From NCBI RefSeq assembly GCF_036763085.1, contig NZ_JBAIYU010000007.1, positions 186,001 through 250,000 of the forward strand: a stretch of DNA of 64,000 bases, in the 5' to 3' direction. Under the pieces are notes generated by a model, which saw nothing but the letters and a program-made list of their open reading frames with translations, was not told the origin of the DNA and ran no database searches. Position numbers and translations under genes: made by a program. Position 1 is the first letter of the stretch; each line of letters starts with the position of its first letter. The stretch comes from JBAIYU01 sp036763085 (lineage in GTDB: Bacteria > Bacillota > Negativicutes > DSM-1736 > Dendrosporobacteraceae). This document shows positions 1 to 7,504 of the stretch, in pieces.

Positions 1-1
1 C

Positions 2-214
2 CCTAAACCCGCTGCTCCAGCACCTGCTACAACAGCGGTTTCAACTGAACCCATTCCTCCCGTTGCAGCAACTCCGACAGCGACTACTAAAGGTGAATGC
101 TTCACAATTGACAGTGAAGTTCTTAAAGATATTCTTATTCAAGCCGGACTTATTATTCCTGTTCAGGATAGTAATTTAAATACATATCAAGACCAATGCA
201 GTGATGATCTATAG
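2..214 (+). CDS. 3' end of an unrecognised gene with a Pro/Ala/Thr-rich linker
   Basis: An open frame enters from the left edge and stops at TAG 212-214, giving the last 70 residues of a protein. The first 35 or so residues are a low-complexity Pro/Ala/Thr linker. A short ordered-looking tail follows, with two cysteines (KGECF and DQCSDDL) and an Ile/Leu-rich stretch between them. Such linkers often join domains in envelope or spore-surface proteins, but I recognise no family. A strong hairpin follows 22 bases after the stop, which supports a real gene end. Confidence 0.6.
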   Translation, partial: PKPAAPAPATTAVSTEPIPPVAATPTATTKGECFTIDSEVLKDILIQAGLIIPVQDSNLNTYQDQCSDDL

Positions 215-236
215 GTTTCCTTACATAACGATTAAA

Positions 237-264
237 GGCGGTCCTTCCAAAAGGAGGGGCCGCC
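237..264. terminator. Bidirectional intrinsic terminator
   Basis: A 12-bp GC-rich stem (GGCGGTCCTTCC pairing with GGAGGGGCCGCC, with two G-T wobbles) and an AAAA loop. It lies between the end of the gene at the left edge and the end of the convergent cation-efflux gene, so it probably serves both. Confidence 0.8.
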
Positions 265-274
265 ACTTTGTTAC

Positions 275-1201
275 TTAATCATCCTTCGGTTTAAGACTGC
301 CAGGAATAGGACAATACCCAAATCCTTCGTGATAATCACAAGGTTCGATATGAATTACAACATCACATAGTCCCAATTGGTTCTTTATTTCAGCCTCTAT
401 CTGATCGCAAATGGCATGCGCCTTGTCTAAGTGCATATCTTTATGCAGTACTAAATGCATATCTATTAGCCGATAGCTTCCCGATCTACGGGTACGAAGC
501 TGATGAAAGGCAAGTACTCCGGCATGCCTGTTAACAATATCGCCAATAAGCCTTTCTTCCTCATCTGGTAAACTTACGTCAGTCAGCTCTCTCACGCTTT
601 TCACAGTCATACTATAGCCAGCCTTAAACACTATTATTGCTACTACAATCGCGATAACAGGATCCACCCAGCTCCAACCGGTAAATTTAATAACTGCTAA
701 TCCTATCAACACACCGGCAGAAGTCCAAATATCGGCACGTAAGTGCAGAGCGTCAGCTTCCAGGGCTTGAGATTCAGTTTCACGTGCTACCTTTAGAAGC
801 TTTCCTGATACCCAGTAATTTACCACTATTGATATTATCATTATTATAATGCCATACTCCAGATATTCAGGAACTGTTGCCGCGTGGAATTTTTCTACCG
901 CTTCATATACAATCCATATTGCCGCAAACACAATAAGCAGAGCTTCAACGGCCCCTGACAAGTTTTCGAATTTACCATGCCCATAAGCATGATTACCATC
1001 GGGTGGCTGACCAGACTTTTTAACCGCGTAATATGCGACAACAGCAGCAACTAAGTCAACAGCCGAATGCGCTGCCTCAGAGATAATGCTAACAGAACCA
1101 GCAAGTAAACCTACAATTAGTTTTAAGAACACTAATAAAGTATTAGATATTATTGATAGTCTTGCAGTGTTTTTCTTTAACTCTGTATTTACTCCAACCA
1201 A
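275..1201 (-). CDS. Cation diffusion facilitator (CDF) metal efflux transporter
   Basis: Inner-membrane secondary transporter that exports divalent metal ions in exchange for protons. The sequence has the CDF fold: about six membrane segments over the first 200 residues, the metal-site signatures SEAAHSAVD (TM2) and HLRADIWTS (TM5), the HAYGHGKFE loop, and a C-terminal cytoplasmic domain rich in His and Asp with a late HIEPCDYHEG segment. The frame is open from an ATG at 1297, but that ATG lies inside the terminator hairpin of the upstream NiCo riboswitch. A TTG at 1201 preceded by GGGGGAG gives 308 residues, the usual family length, so I prefer it. The riboswitch points to Ni2+ or Co2+ as physiological substrate. 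Confidence 0.92.
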   Translation of the reverse strand: MVGVNTELKKNTARLSIISNTLLVFLKLIVGLLAGSVSIISEAAHSAVDLVAAVVAYYAVKKSGQPPDGNHAYGHGKFENLSGAVEALLIVFAAIWIVYEAVEKFHAATVPEYLEYGIIIMIISIVVNYWVSGKLLKVARETESQALEADALHLRADIWTSAGVLIGLAVIKFTGWSWVDPVIAIVVAIIVFKAGYSMTVKSVRELTDVSLPDEEERLIGDIVNRHAGVLAFHQLRTRRSGSYRLIDMHLVLHKDMHLDKAHAICDQIEAEIKNQLGLCDVVIHIEPCDYHEGFGYCPIPGSLKPKDD

Positions 1202-1270
1202 TAATCTCCCCCCTATGCCGACGAACAACCCGCTAGCAATAATATTCCCAATATTAATAAACACATGAAT

Positions 1271-1368
1271 TTGGACATAAAAAACCTGCGAAACCATTAG
1301 GTCCCGCAGGTTGATAACTGCTGCTTACGCGCCCGGCTGCACCGATAAACTCTGGCCGCCTGATCCTA
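1271..1368 (-). promoter_or_regulatory. NiCo (czcD) riboswitch with expression-platform terminator
   Basis: On the minus strand the leader reads GGATCAGGCGGCCAGAG, then GTGCAGCCGGGC, GTAAGCAGCAG, and then CCTGCGGGACC ... CGCAGG followed by six T. The conserved GCAGCCGGGC and GCAGCAG junction segments and the TGCGGGAC stem are those of the NiCo riboswitch, a Ni2+/Co2+ sensor found ahead of czcD-like efflux genes. The last stem (1284-1310) doubles as an intrinsic terminator, so metal binding would favour read-through. The gene behind it is a CDF exporter, as expected. Identification is by eye against the remembered consensus. Confidence 0.88.
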
Positions 1369-1430
1369 TTACATTATATTATCATACAGAGAAATTGGTG
1401 TAAATATATTACACTTACAATTCTTAGTTT

Positions 1431-2075
1431 TTACCCGATTTTTACAGCGTGATTCACCGGATATCCTTTGTCTGAGAGTTTTTGCAGTAAATTCTCAATA
1501 TGATCAGCGTCAGCACGAATAACCAATTCACCTTGCCCACCAGGAAGAGTATATGTAGCCATACTGCTGATATTTACGCCCATCTCAGCAAACACCTCGG
1601 TAATTTCATGAATGACACCGATTTTATCAGTAACGTCAATAGTTATCCGAGTTTTGCCACTCGGCAGTCCCATAATATCAACAAAGCATTTGAATATGTC
1701 TGTCTCTGTTATTATGCCCACTACCTTACCGTCGCTATCAAGGACTGGAAGTCCGCCAACTCTTGTATTATACATTACCAAAGCGGCTTCTTCGACCGTG
1801 GCATCAGAAGCAATCGTCACAACCTCTTTAGTCATTATATCTTTTACCTGCATTTTGGCCAGCAGATAGTTTAGCTCAAATATTGAAAGCGTGGTCGCCG
1901 GCGATGGCGATACCTCCATTAAGTCACGGTCTGTTACTATGCCGACAATTTTACCTTTATCTACTACCGGCAAACGGCGAAATTTATTTTTACGCATAAG
2001 TTCGGAAGCATCGGCTACTGTTGTCAAAGGTGATATTGTAATAGGATTTGCTGTCATTCTATTAGCTATAAACAT
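1431..2075 (-). CDS. CBS-CBS-ACT domain protein (AcuB-like)
   Basis: A 214-residue cytoplasmic protein with two CBS motifs (residues about 7-60 and 75-130, with GIVTDRDL and GIITETDI at their ends) and a C-terminal ACT domain (about 140-205, beginning ITIDVTDKIGVIHEI). CBS pairs usually bind adenosyl nucleotides and ACT domains bind amino acids, so this looks like a small-molecule sensor. AcuB of Bacillus has the same architecture, but its role in acetoin use is not firmly understood. It stands alone with its own promoter and an AGGAG ribosome site. Exact ligand and target cannot be read from the sequence. Confidence 0.85.
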   Translation of the reverse strand: MFIANRMTANPITISPLTTVADASELMRKNKFRRLPVVDKGKIVGIVTDRDLMEVSPSPATTLSIFELNYLLAKMQVKDIMTKEVVTIASDATVEEAALVMYNTRVGGLPVLDSDGKVVGIITETDIFKCFVDIMGLPSGKTRITIDVTDKIGVIHEITEVFAEMGVNISSMATYTLPGGQGELVIRADADHIENLLQKLSDKGYPVNHAVKIG

Positions 2076-2117
2076 AACTATCGCTCCTCTCGCTATTACC
2101 TGAATTTTCTTAACTTT

Positions 2118-2146
2118 ATTATATAATACATGGATTATATTGTCAT
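2118..2146 (-). promoter_or_regulatory. Sigma-A promoter for the CBS-ACT gene
   Basis: ATGACA (-35, 2141-2146), 17-bp spacer and TATAAT (-10, 2118-2123) on the minus strand, 43 bases ahead of the start codon. Confidence 0.7.
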
Positions 2147-2326
2147 TATAAAATTAGAAAATGCTCTTTTCGTAACCCCCTTTCTTTAGATTTTATTTAT
2201 CCGATGACCAGAAATTCAGATGGAGTTCCACCCTCATGGCATAGGCAACCAGAATTAAATTCAAATGATATAAATATATGTTCAATCAAAGCAAAATAGG
2301 CTTAGCGATAAAATGATATTGGCTAT
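2147..2326. other. Intergenic stretch without a recognised feature
   Basis: About 180 bases between the CBS-ACT promoter and the livF terminator. I see no open frame with a ribosome site, no tRNA-like fold and no clear repeat. Confidence 0.5.
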
Positions 2327-2361
2327 AAAAAAAGCAGCAGCTGACTGAGCAGCTGCTGCTT
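2327..2361 (-). terminator. Intrinsic terminator of the livHMGF operon
   Basis: Read on the minus strand: AAGCAGCAGCT, an 8-base loop, AGCTGCTGCTT, then a run of T. It begins 11 bases after the livF stop. Confidence 0.85.
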
Positions 2362-2371
2362 ACCATTAAGG

Positions 2372-3076
2372 CTATCCGCCCAAATATGCTTTTCTAACTT
2401 CTTCACTGGCAGCCAATTCTTTTGCATCGCCCGACAGTGTTATTCTGCCTGTTTCAAGAACATAAGCGTTGTTAGCAATTGAAAGAGCCATATTTGCATT
2501 TTGCTCAACCAATAGTACTGTTGTACCCGTAGCATTTATATCTTTGATAATCGAGAAAATTTCTTTTACTAAAAGCGGAGCCAAGCCCATAGAAGGTTCA
2601 TCCAAAAGTAAAAGACGCGGACGGCTCATTAAGGCACGCCCCATTGCCAGCATTTGCTGTTCGCCGCCACTAAGTGTTCCGGCCAGCTGAGTAAGACGCT
2701 CGGACAAACGCGGGAAACGTTTAAAAACGACTTCCATATCTTCCTTGATGCCTTTTTTGTCAGAGCGAATATACGCTCCAAGCTCAAGGTTTTCAAGAAC
2801 TGTCATATTGGCAAACACTCGGCGTCCTTCTGGCACTTGGGAGATGCCAAGTCGGACAATATCTTGAGCTGGTATACCAGCTATGTTTTTGCCTTCAAAA
2901 TTGATTTGACCAGACTTAGGCTTCAATAAGCCAGAAATAGTTCTCAAAATGGTACTTTTTCCTGCACCATTAGCCCCAATTAGGGTTACTATTTTGCCCT
3001 CGTTTACCTCAATGCTGATCCCCTTTATTGCATGAATCGCACCATAGTATACATTAATATTATCTACCTTAAGCAT
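2372..3076 (-). CDS. livF: Branched-chain amino acid-type ABC transporter, ATPase LivF
   Basis: A 234-residue ATP-binding subunit of a HAAT-family ABC importer. Walker A is GANGAGKST near residue 34, the signature LSGGEQQ near 135 and Walker B LLLLDEPS near 157, with the H-loop position occupied as VEQNANMAL, which is typical of LivF. It is the last gene of livH-livM-livG-livF. Its start overlaps the livG stop, suggesting translational coupling. Family members import leucine, isoleucine and valine, but close relatives import urea or short amides, so substrate is inferred only from the paralogous binding proteins downstream. Confidence 0.93.
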   Translation of the reverse strand: MLKVDNINVYYGAIHAIKGISIEVNEGKIVTLIGANGAGKSTILRTISGLLKPKSGQINFEGKNIAGIPAQDIVRLGISQVPEGRRVFANMTVLENLELGAYIRSDKKGIKEDMEVVFKRFPRLSERLTQLAGTLSGGEQQMLAMGRALMSRPRLLLLDEPSMGLAPLLVKEIFSIIKDINATGTTVLLVEQNANMALSIANNAYVLETGRITLSGDAKELAASEEVRKAYLGG

Positions 3077-3843
3077 CAGTGCACCTCTTCCCCAAGGTAA
3101 GCCTCAATAACCCGTGGATTATTTTTAATTTCGTGTGGCGTACCGTGAGCAATAATACTGCCATATTCAAGTACGTAAATACGCTCACATACTCCCATAA
3201 CCAGGCTCATATCGTGCTCGATAAGCAAGATAGTTAGATCAAACTCTTTACGTATCCAGCGAATCATTTCCATGAGCTCATGAGTTTCTTGTGGGTTCAT
3301 TCCGGCAGCCGGCTCGTCAAGAAGCAGAAGCTTTGGCTGAGCCGCTAGCGCACGGGCAATTTCCAGTCGGCGTTGTTCACCATAAGGCAGATTTTTAGCA
3401 ATCTCATCTTTCTTATGGGTCAGTTTAAAAACATCTAAAAAGCGAAGAGCTTTTTGTTCGATTTCTTCTTCTTCACTAAAATAACGCCCAATACGCAAAA
3501 CTGATTCCAAAAGGCCATATTTAACATGAGAGTGGTATGCAATTTTTACATTATCAAGAACACTCAATTCAGAGAAAAGACGAATGTTCTGAAAAGTTCT
3601 AGCAACACCAGTTTGTGTTATTTGGTATGGTTTAAGGCCGAGCAGACTTTTACCGTCAAAATCAATGGTACCAGTAGTCGGTTCATAAACTCCAGTCAAT
3701 AGGTTAAAGGCTGTTGTTTTGCCCGCGCCATTCGGACCAATAAGACCAACAAGTTCGCCTTGGTTAATTTCGACATCAAAATTGGATACTGCTTTTAGAC
3801 CGCCAAATACTTTCGAGAGCTTACTTGCTTTAAGCAGCGTCAT
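3076..3843 (-). CDS. livG: Branched-chain amino acid-type ABC transporter, ATPase LivG
   Basis: Second ATP-binding subunit of the same importer. Walker A is GPNGAGKTT near residue 36. The LivG-typical signature region reads LPYGEQRRLEIARAL, Walker B LLLLDEPAAGM, and the H-loop LLIEHDMSLVMG. The frame is open to a GTG at 3864, but that codon lies ahead of the ribosome site. AAAGGAGGTG seven bases before the ATG at 3843 decides the start, giving 255 residues from MTLLKASK. The start region overlaps the 3' end of livM by 14 bases. Confidence 0.93.
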   Translation of the reverse strand: MTLLKASKLSKVFGGLKAVSNFDVEINQGELVGLIGPNGAGKTTAFNLLTGVYEPTTGTIDFDGKSLLGLKPYQITQTGVARTFQNIRLFSELSVLDNVKIAYHSHVKYGLLESVLRIGRYFSEEEEIEQKALRFLDVFKLTHKKDEIAKNLPYGEQRRLEIARALAAQPKLLLLDEPAAGMNPQETHELMEMIRWIRKEFDLTILLIEHDMSLVMGVCERIYVLEYGSIIAHGTPHEIKNNPRVIEAYLGEEVH

Positions 3844-4783
3844 GTTTGGCACCTCCTTTAGCACGAGTAAACATTTTCAGGCTGAGTTCTTTATTGCCAA
3901 ACAGTCCTTGTGGACGATAAATCATAAGAATTATCAATACAATCGAATAGATAATCATCCGGAATTCTGGGTAGCTTGCTAATGCTGCCGACACAAAGGT
4001 CAATAGGATAGCTGCCGTAATTGAGCCTGTAAGACTGCCCAATCCGCCTAAAACAACCATTGTTAAAATATCAAAAGATCTCATAAAAGTGAATGATGCA
4101 GGGTGAGCAATATAGAAGTAATGCGAGAATAACGCTCCGGCAACACCGGCAAATGCAGCACCTATAGTGAACGCAAGCACTTTATATTTTGTAGTATCGA
4201 TACCCATAGCCTCTGCTGCTATCTCGTTTTCACGAATTGATATGCAAGCACGACCATGAGATGAGTTTATCAGGTTTTTAATGAAGTACACTGTAAAAAC
4301 TGCCAAAATGAAAACCCACATAAAGTTAGTGTAGCGTGGTATTCCCATAAAGCCTGACGCACCGCCAACATAAGGAATGTTTAATATGGTAATGCGGATA
4401 ATTTCTCCTAGACCAAGAGTAGCTATCGCCAGGTAGTCACCTTTTAAGCGTAAGGTCGGTAAACCAATTACAAAGCCGAGGAAACCAGCTCCTAATGCTC
4501 CACCAGCAATTGCTACAAGGAACGGAAGCTGCATTTTAACTGTCAGCACGGCACTAACATAAGCGCCAACTGCCATAAAGCCGGCATGGCCGATAGAAAA
4601 CTGACCAGTAAAGCCGTTGATTAAGTTGAGGCTTGTCGCCAGGATAATATTTATACCGATTAATACTAGATTAAGCTGCCAGAATGGCCCTATGATGTCG
4701 AGTTCCATTAAAGTCTGAAATACTGCAAATACAACTACACAGGCGCCCAGGGACAGTAAATCTTTTTTAGTTGTTGCCTTCAT
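3830..4783 (-). CDS. livM: Branched-chain amino acid-type ABC transporter, permease LivM
   Basis: A 317-residue membrane permease with about nine hydrophobic segments. It shows the LivM landmarks NLINGFTGQFSIGHAGFMA near residue 53 and the EAA-like loop with GIDTTKYKVLAF near 195, as well as the LGGLGSLTGS motif near 247. It pairs with LivH to form the channel. The gene begins ten bases after livH, with GGTGACAG as ribosome site, and its end overlaps livG. Confidence 0.93.
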   Translation of the reverse strand: MKATTKKDLLSLGACVVVFAVFQTLMELDIIGPFWQLNLVLIGINIILATSLNLINGFTGQFSIGHAGFMAVGAYVSAVLTVKMQLPFLVAIAGGALGAGFLGFVIGLPTLRLKGDYLAIATLGLGEIIRITILNIPYVGGASGFMGIPRYTNFMWVFILAVFTVYFIKNLINSSHGRACISIRENEIAAEAMGIDTTKYKVLAFTIGAAFAGVAGALFSHYFYIAHPASFTFMRSFDILTMVVLGGLGSLTGSITAAILLTFVSAALASYPEFRMIIYSIVLIILMIYRPQGLFGNKELSLKMFTRAKGGAKHDAA

Positions 4784-4793
4784 TAACTGTCAC

Positions 4794-5690
4794 CTACACT
4801 TTCTCACGCACGTTCTTGCCAAAAAGGCCTGATGGCTTGAACAGCAATATTATAATCAGAATGGCAAAGGCCGCGGCGTCACGGAAAGTAGATGAAATAA
4901 ATCCGCTCACTAAAGCTTCAATAACGCCAAGAATAATTCCACCTGCCATAGCCCCAGGTATTACGCCGATACCGCCTAATACTGCTGCTACGAATGCCTT
5001 AAGACCAGGCATAATTCCCATTAAAGGATCTATAGAGTTGTAATATACACCTACAAGAACACCAGCTGCTGCCGCTAAAGCTGATCCTATACCGAAAGTG
5101 AAGGATATTACGCGGTTAACATCTATCCCCATCAAGCGAGCCGCATCGGTATCAAAAGATACTGCTCTCATTGCTTTTCCTACCATAGTTTTATTAACAA
5201 CATAGGTTAAGACAACCATTAAAATAATTGATACCGCTAAAATTACAACCTGTTGATTGTTAACGATAAATCCGCCAATATTATATGTTTGAGCTTCAAA
5301 TACTGCCGGGAAAGTACGAGGCTGTGGTGATACCAGCAGCATTCCGCCGTACTCTAGAAGTAACGAAACGCCAATCGCAGTGATAAGTACTGCTATTTTC
5401 GGAGCGTTTCGAAGCGGTCGATATGCAAGCCTTTCAATAATCATTCCTGCAGCTGCTGCCGCAATCATTGCCGTTATGAGAGCTGGGATAAAAGACATTT
5501 TAAATACAGCTGTTGCAAAGAAACCTACATATGCACCTAGCATGTAAATATCGCCGTGTGCGAAATTGATAAGTTTAATGATTCCATATACCATCGTGTA
5601 ACCCAGTGCAATTAAGGCGTATATACTGCCGAGTGAAACGCCGTTAATAAGCTGCTGAATTAGTTGATGCGTAAAAGATGAGTAATCCAT
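4794..5690 (-). CDS. livH: Branched-chain amino acid-type ABC transporter, permease LivH
   Basis: A 298-residue permease, first gene of the operon. The N-terminal GVSLGSIYALIALGYTMVYG and INFAHGDIYMLGA motifs (residues about 17-50) and the C-terminal AAVLGGIGVIPGAMAGG loop are those of LivH. Eight or so membrane segments are visible. GGAGGG precedes the ATG by nine bases. It has a perfect sigma-A promoter 214 bases upstream and a leader containing a possible attenuator. Confidence 0.93.
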   Translation of the reverse strand: MDYSSFTHQLIQQLINGVSLGSIYALIALGYTMVYGIIKLINFAHGDIYMLGAYVGFFATAVFKMSFIPALITAMIAAAAAGMIIERLAYRPLRNAPKIAVLITAIGVSLLLEYGGMLLVSPQPRTFPAVFEAQTYNIGGFIVNNQQVVILAVSIILMVVLTYVVNKTMVGKAMRAVSFDTDAARLMGIDVNRVISFTFGIGSALAAAAGVLVGVYYNSIDPLMGIMPGLKAFVAAVLGGIGVIPGAMAGGIILGVIEALVSGFISSTFRDAAAFAILIIILLFKPSGLFGKNVREKV

Positions 5691-5803
5691 TTCTCTCTTC
5701 CCTCCGTTACATCAATTATTAATACATTAAATATGTGCTGATATCATGCATTAGTACATTCTTACTCGAATGTCTAACCCGACAGGACCACTGTAACAAA
5801 ACA

Positions 5804-5879
5804 AGAGACCTTAAGCACGCATTGTTGTCTGGCGCCAGGTCTCCATAAACTACAGCTATCCCTCTGAACTTCCTTGTTC
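5804..5879 (-). promoter_or_regulatory. Leader with attenuator-like hairpin ahead of livH
   Basis: On the RNA strand, GGAGACC (5838-5844) can pair with GGTCTC (5805-5810) around a 27-base interior that holds a CTGGCGCCAG palindrome. The stem is followed by TTGTTTTGTT, an intrinsic-terminator layout inside the leader. Upstream, GAAC-AAGGAA-GTTC (5866-5879) forms a hairpin with a six-base loop that has A at position 1 and G at position 4, the loop rule of ANTAR-protein targets. No second such hairpin is convincing, so the class of regulator is undecided. Confidence 0.4.
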
Positions 5880-5903
5880 TTTGCTACTATGCTATTCGTG
5901 TTT

Positions 5904-5932
5904 ATTATAACGGCGTTGTCCTTAACTGTCAA
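5904..5932 (-). promoter_or_regulatory. Consensus sigma-A promoter of the livHMGF operon
   Basis: TTGACA (5927-5932), 17-bp spacer and TATAAT (5904-5909) on the minus strand. Expected transcript start is near 5897, leaving about 205 bases of leader before livH. Confidence 0.9.
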
Positions 5933-6044
5933 TACATTTTAGCAATATTAATATTTTTTGTCTCTCTTGTAAACACATAAGTCTCGTTCAGGTGGGGAGC
6001 TAAAAGGTCAGGCATTGATAGTTTATAATCCTGTTAACATACAT

Positions 6045-6072
6045 AAAGGGCAAGGCGATCGCCTTACCCTTT
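6045..6072 (-). terminator. Intrinsic terminator of the first binding-protein gene
   Basis: A near-perfect stem AAAGGGTAAGGC / GCCTTGCCCTTT with a GATC loop on the minus strand, 16 bases past the stop codon. Confidence 0.8.
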
Positions 6073-6087
6073 ACTTGCCATCGTTAA

Positions 6088-7260
6088 TTAAGGATTAATC
6101 TTTTCTTTGAAAGTTTGCTTTCCATCTTTCATTTCGATAATTACCGCACTCTTAACAGCGTCATGAGTTGCATTTAAAGTAATTATACCAGATACTGCCG
6201 GGTAGTCTTTTGTCTTAGCCAGCTCATCTTTAATTTTCACAGGATCAGGGCTGTTAGCGCGTTTGATTGACTCAATTACCATCATTGTCGCATCATACGC
6301 TAAAGCAGCGAAAGCATCAGGTGTTTGCCCATACTCTTTTTTGTATGCTTCTACAAAAGATTTGATAGCTGGGCTGTTATCATCTGGTGAGTAGTGGTTA
6401 GCGAAATATGTGTTATTCAGAGCTTGCCCTCCAGCAATTTCTGGAAGTTTTGCTGAATCCCAGCCATCTCCACCAAGAAATGGTGCGTTAAGACCTAATT
6501 CACGACCTTGCTTAATTATCATTCCTACTTCCTGGTAGTAGCCAGGCACAAAAATTACATCAGGGTTAGCCGCTTTAAGCTTAGTTAAAGTTGCTTTAAA
6601 ATCAGTATCTTTAGCAAGATAAGCTTCTTCAGCAACTATAGTTCCGCCATTCTTTACAAACGTTTCTTTAAAGAATTGACCTAAACCTTTTGCGTAATCA
6701 CTGGAATTATCGATATATAATGCTGCTTTTTTCGCAGTCAAAGTTTTCGTTGCGAAGTTAGCCATTACTGATCCTTGGAACGGATCAATGAAAGCTGCTC
6801 GGAACAAGTAGTCACGAACTTTTCCGGTATTAGGATCAACTGTAACCTTAGGGTTTGAAGCTGTAGGACTAATAGCCAAAACCTTATTGTCCATATTTAC
6901 TTGCGCACCTGCGATTACGCTGGAAGAAGCAATAGGGGCAATCACTGCAGCAACTTTATCTTGAGTTATAAGTTTTTGCATTGCATTGGCAGCCTCAGCT
7001 GCTTCACTTTTGTTATCAGCAACAACTAGGCTTAACTGCTTACCTAATACGCCGCCTTTTGCATTTACTTCTTTAATAGCAAGTTTAGCACCATTTGATG
7101 CTGATTGTCCGAACGTTGCATTATTTCCGGTCATTTCGAGGTTAGCGCCTAGCTTGATTACGTCAGCAGACTGCTGACCGCCGCATCCTGATAGTAAGAC
7201 TGCAAACATAGCAATCGCTACAAAGATACAAACCGTTCTCTGCATTTTTCCAGTAAACAT
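6088..7260 (-). CDS. Branched-chain amino acid-type substrate-binding lipoprotein 1
   Basis: Periplasmic or surface binding protein for the LivHMGF importer. A lipoprotein signal (AIAMFAVLLSGC) places the modified Cys near residue 27. The mature part follows the type-I peripheral binding-protein pattern: IKLGANLEMTGNNATFGQS, then AIKEVNAKGGVLGKQL, LVVADNKSE, AVIAPIASSSV and the late YDATMMVIESIKRA. The frame is open to 7308, but GGGAGGG six bases before the ATG at 7260 sets the start (390 residues). It is one of three tandem paralogues, each transcribed separately. This copy is the most divergent in the ligand loop (PIASSS rather than PVSSSN or PAVSSN). Confidence 0.92.
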   Translation of the reverse strand: MFTGKMQRTVCIFVAIAMFAVLLSGCGGQQSADVIKLGANLEMTGNNATFGQSASNGAKLAIKEVNAKGGVLGKQLSLVVADNKSEAAEAANAMQKLITQDKVAAVIAPIASSSVIAGAQVNMDNKVLAISPTASNPKVTVDPNTGKVRDYLFRAAFIDPFQGSVMANFATKTLTAKKAALYIDNSSDYAKGLGQFFKETFVKNGGTIVAEEAYLAKDTDFKATLTKLKAANPDVIFVPGYYQEVGMIIKQGRELGLNAPFLGGDGWDSAKLPEIAGGQALNNTYFANHYSPDDNSPAIKSFVEAYKKEYGQTPDAFAALAYDATMMVIESIKRANSPDPVKIKDELAKTKDYPAVSGIITLNATHDAVKSAVIIEMKDGKQTFKEKINP

Positions 7261-7330
7261 TCTTTTCCCTCCCGTTTCGATTGAATACACCGTTGTACAT
7301 CTTGGCAAGACACTAGCGGTGCATGTCCAC

Positions 7331-7354
7331 TACACACGTATATATGTGTGCGTA
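7331..7354. repeat. Imperfect palindrome at the start of the binding-protein 1 transcript
   Basis: TACACACGTATATATGTGTGCGTA, read as CACAC-N8-GTGTG, lies just downstream of the -10 box. It may be an operator, but no regulator is identified. Confidence 0.3.
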
Positions 7355-7362
7355 TATTTGTA

Positions 7363-7391
7363 ATTATAGGGAGGATTGTTCACTCTGTCAA
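7363..7391 (-). promoter_or_regulatory. Consensus sigma-A promoter of binding protein 1
   Basis: TTGACA (7386-7391), 17-bp spacer, TATAAT (7363-7368) on the minus strand. Confidence 0.9.
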
Positions 7392-7460
7392 TACATTTAC
7401 AGAGTATATTCTATGTATACCAGATTCCCCTAAGCTTTTATAATTTAGTGTTTTAAGTGG

Positions 7461-7491
7461 TAAAAAGGATAAGCAGCTGCTTATCCTTTTA
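7461..7491 (-). terminator. Intrinsic terminator of binding protein 2
   Basis: A long stem AAAAGGATAAGCAG / CTGCTTATCCTTTT, 14 bases past the stop at 7505. Confidence 0.8.
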
Positions 7492-7504
7492 CCTATTCAT
7501 AATC

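Noticed and set aside
5800..5880. T-box leader ahead of livH
   Set aside because: The invariant T-box AGGGTGGNACCGCG sequence is missing, and no specifier loop can be placed.
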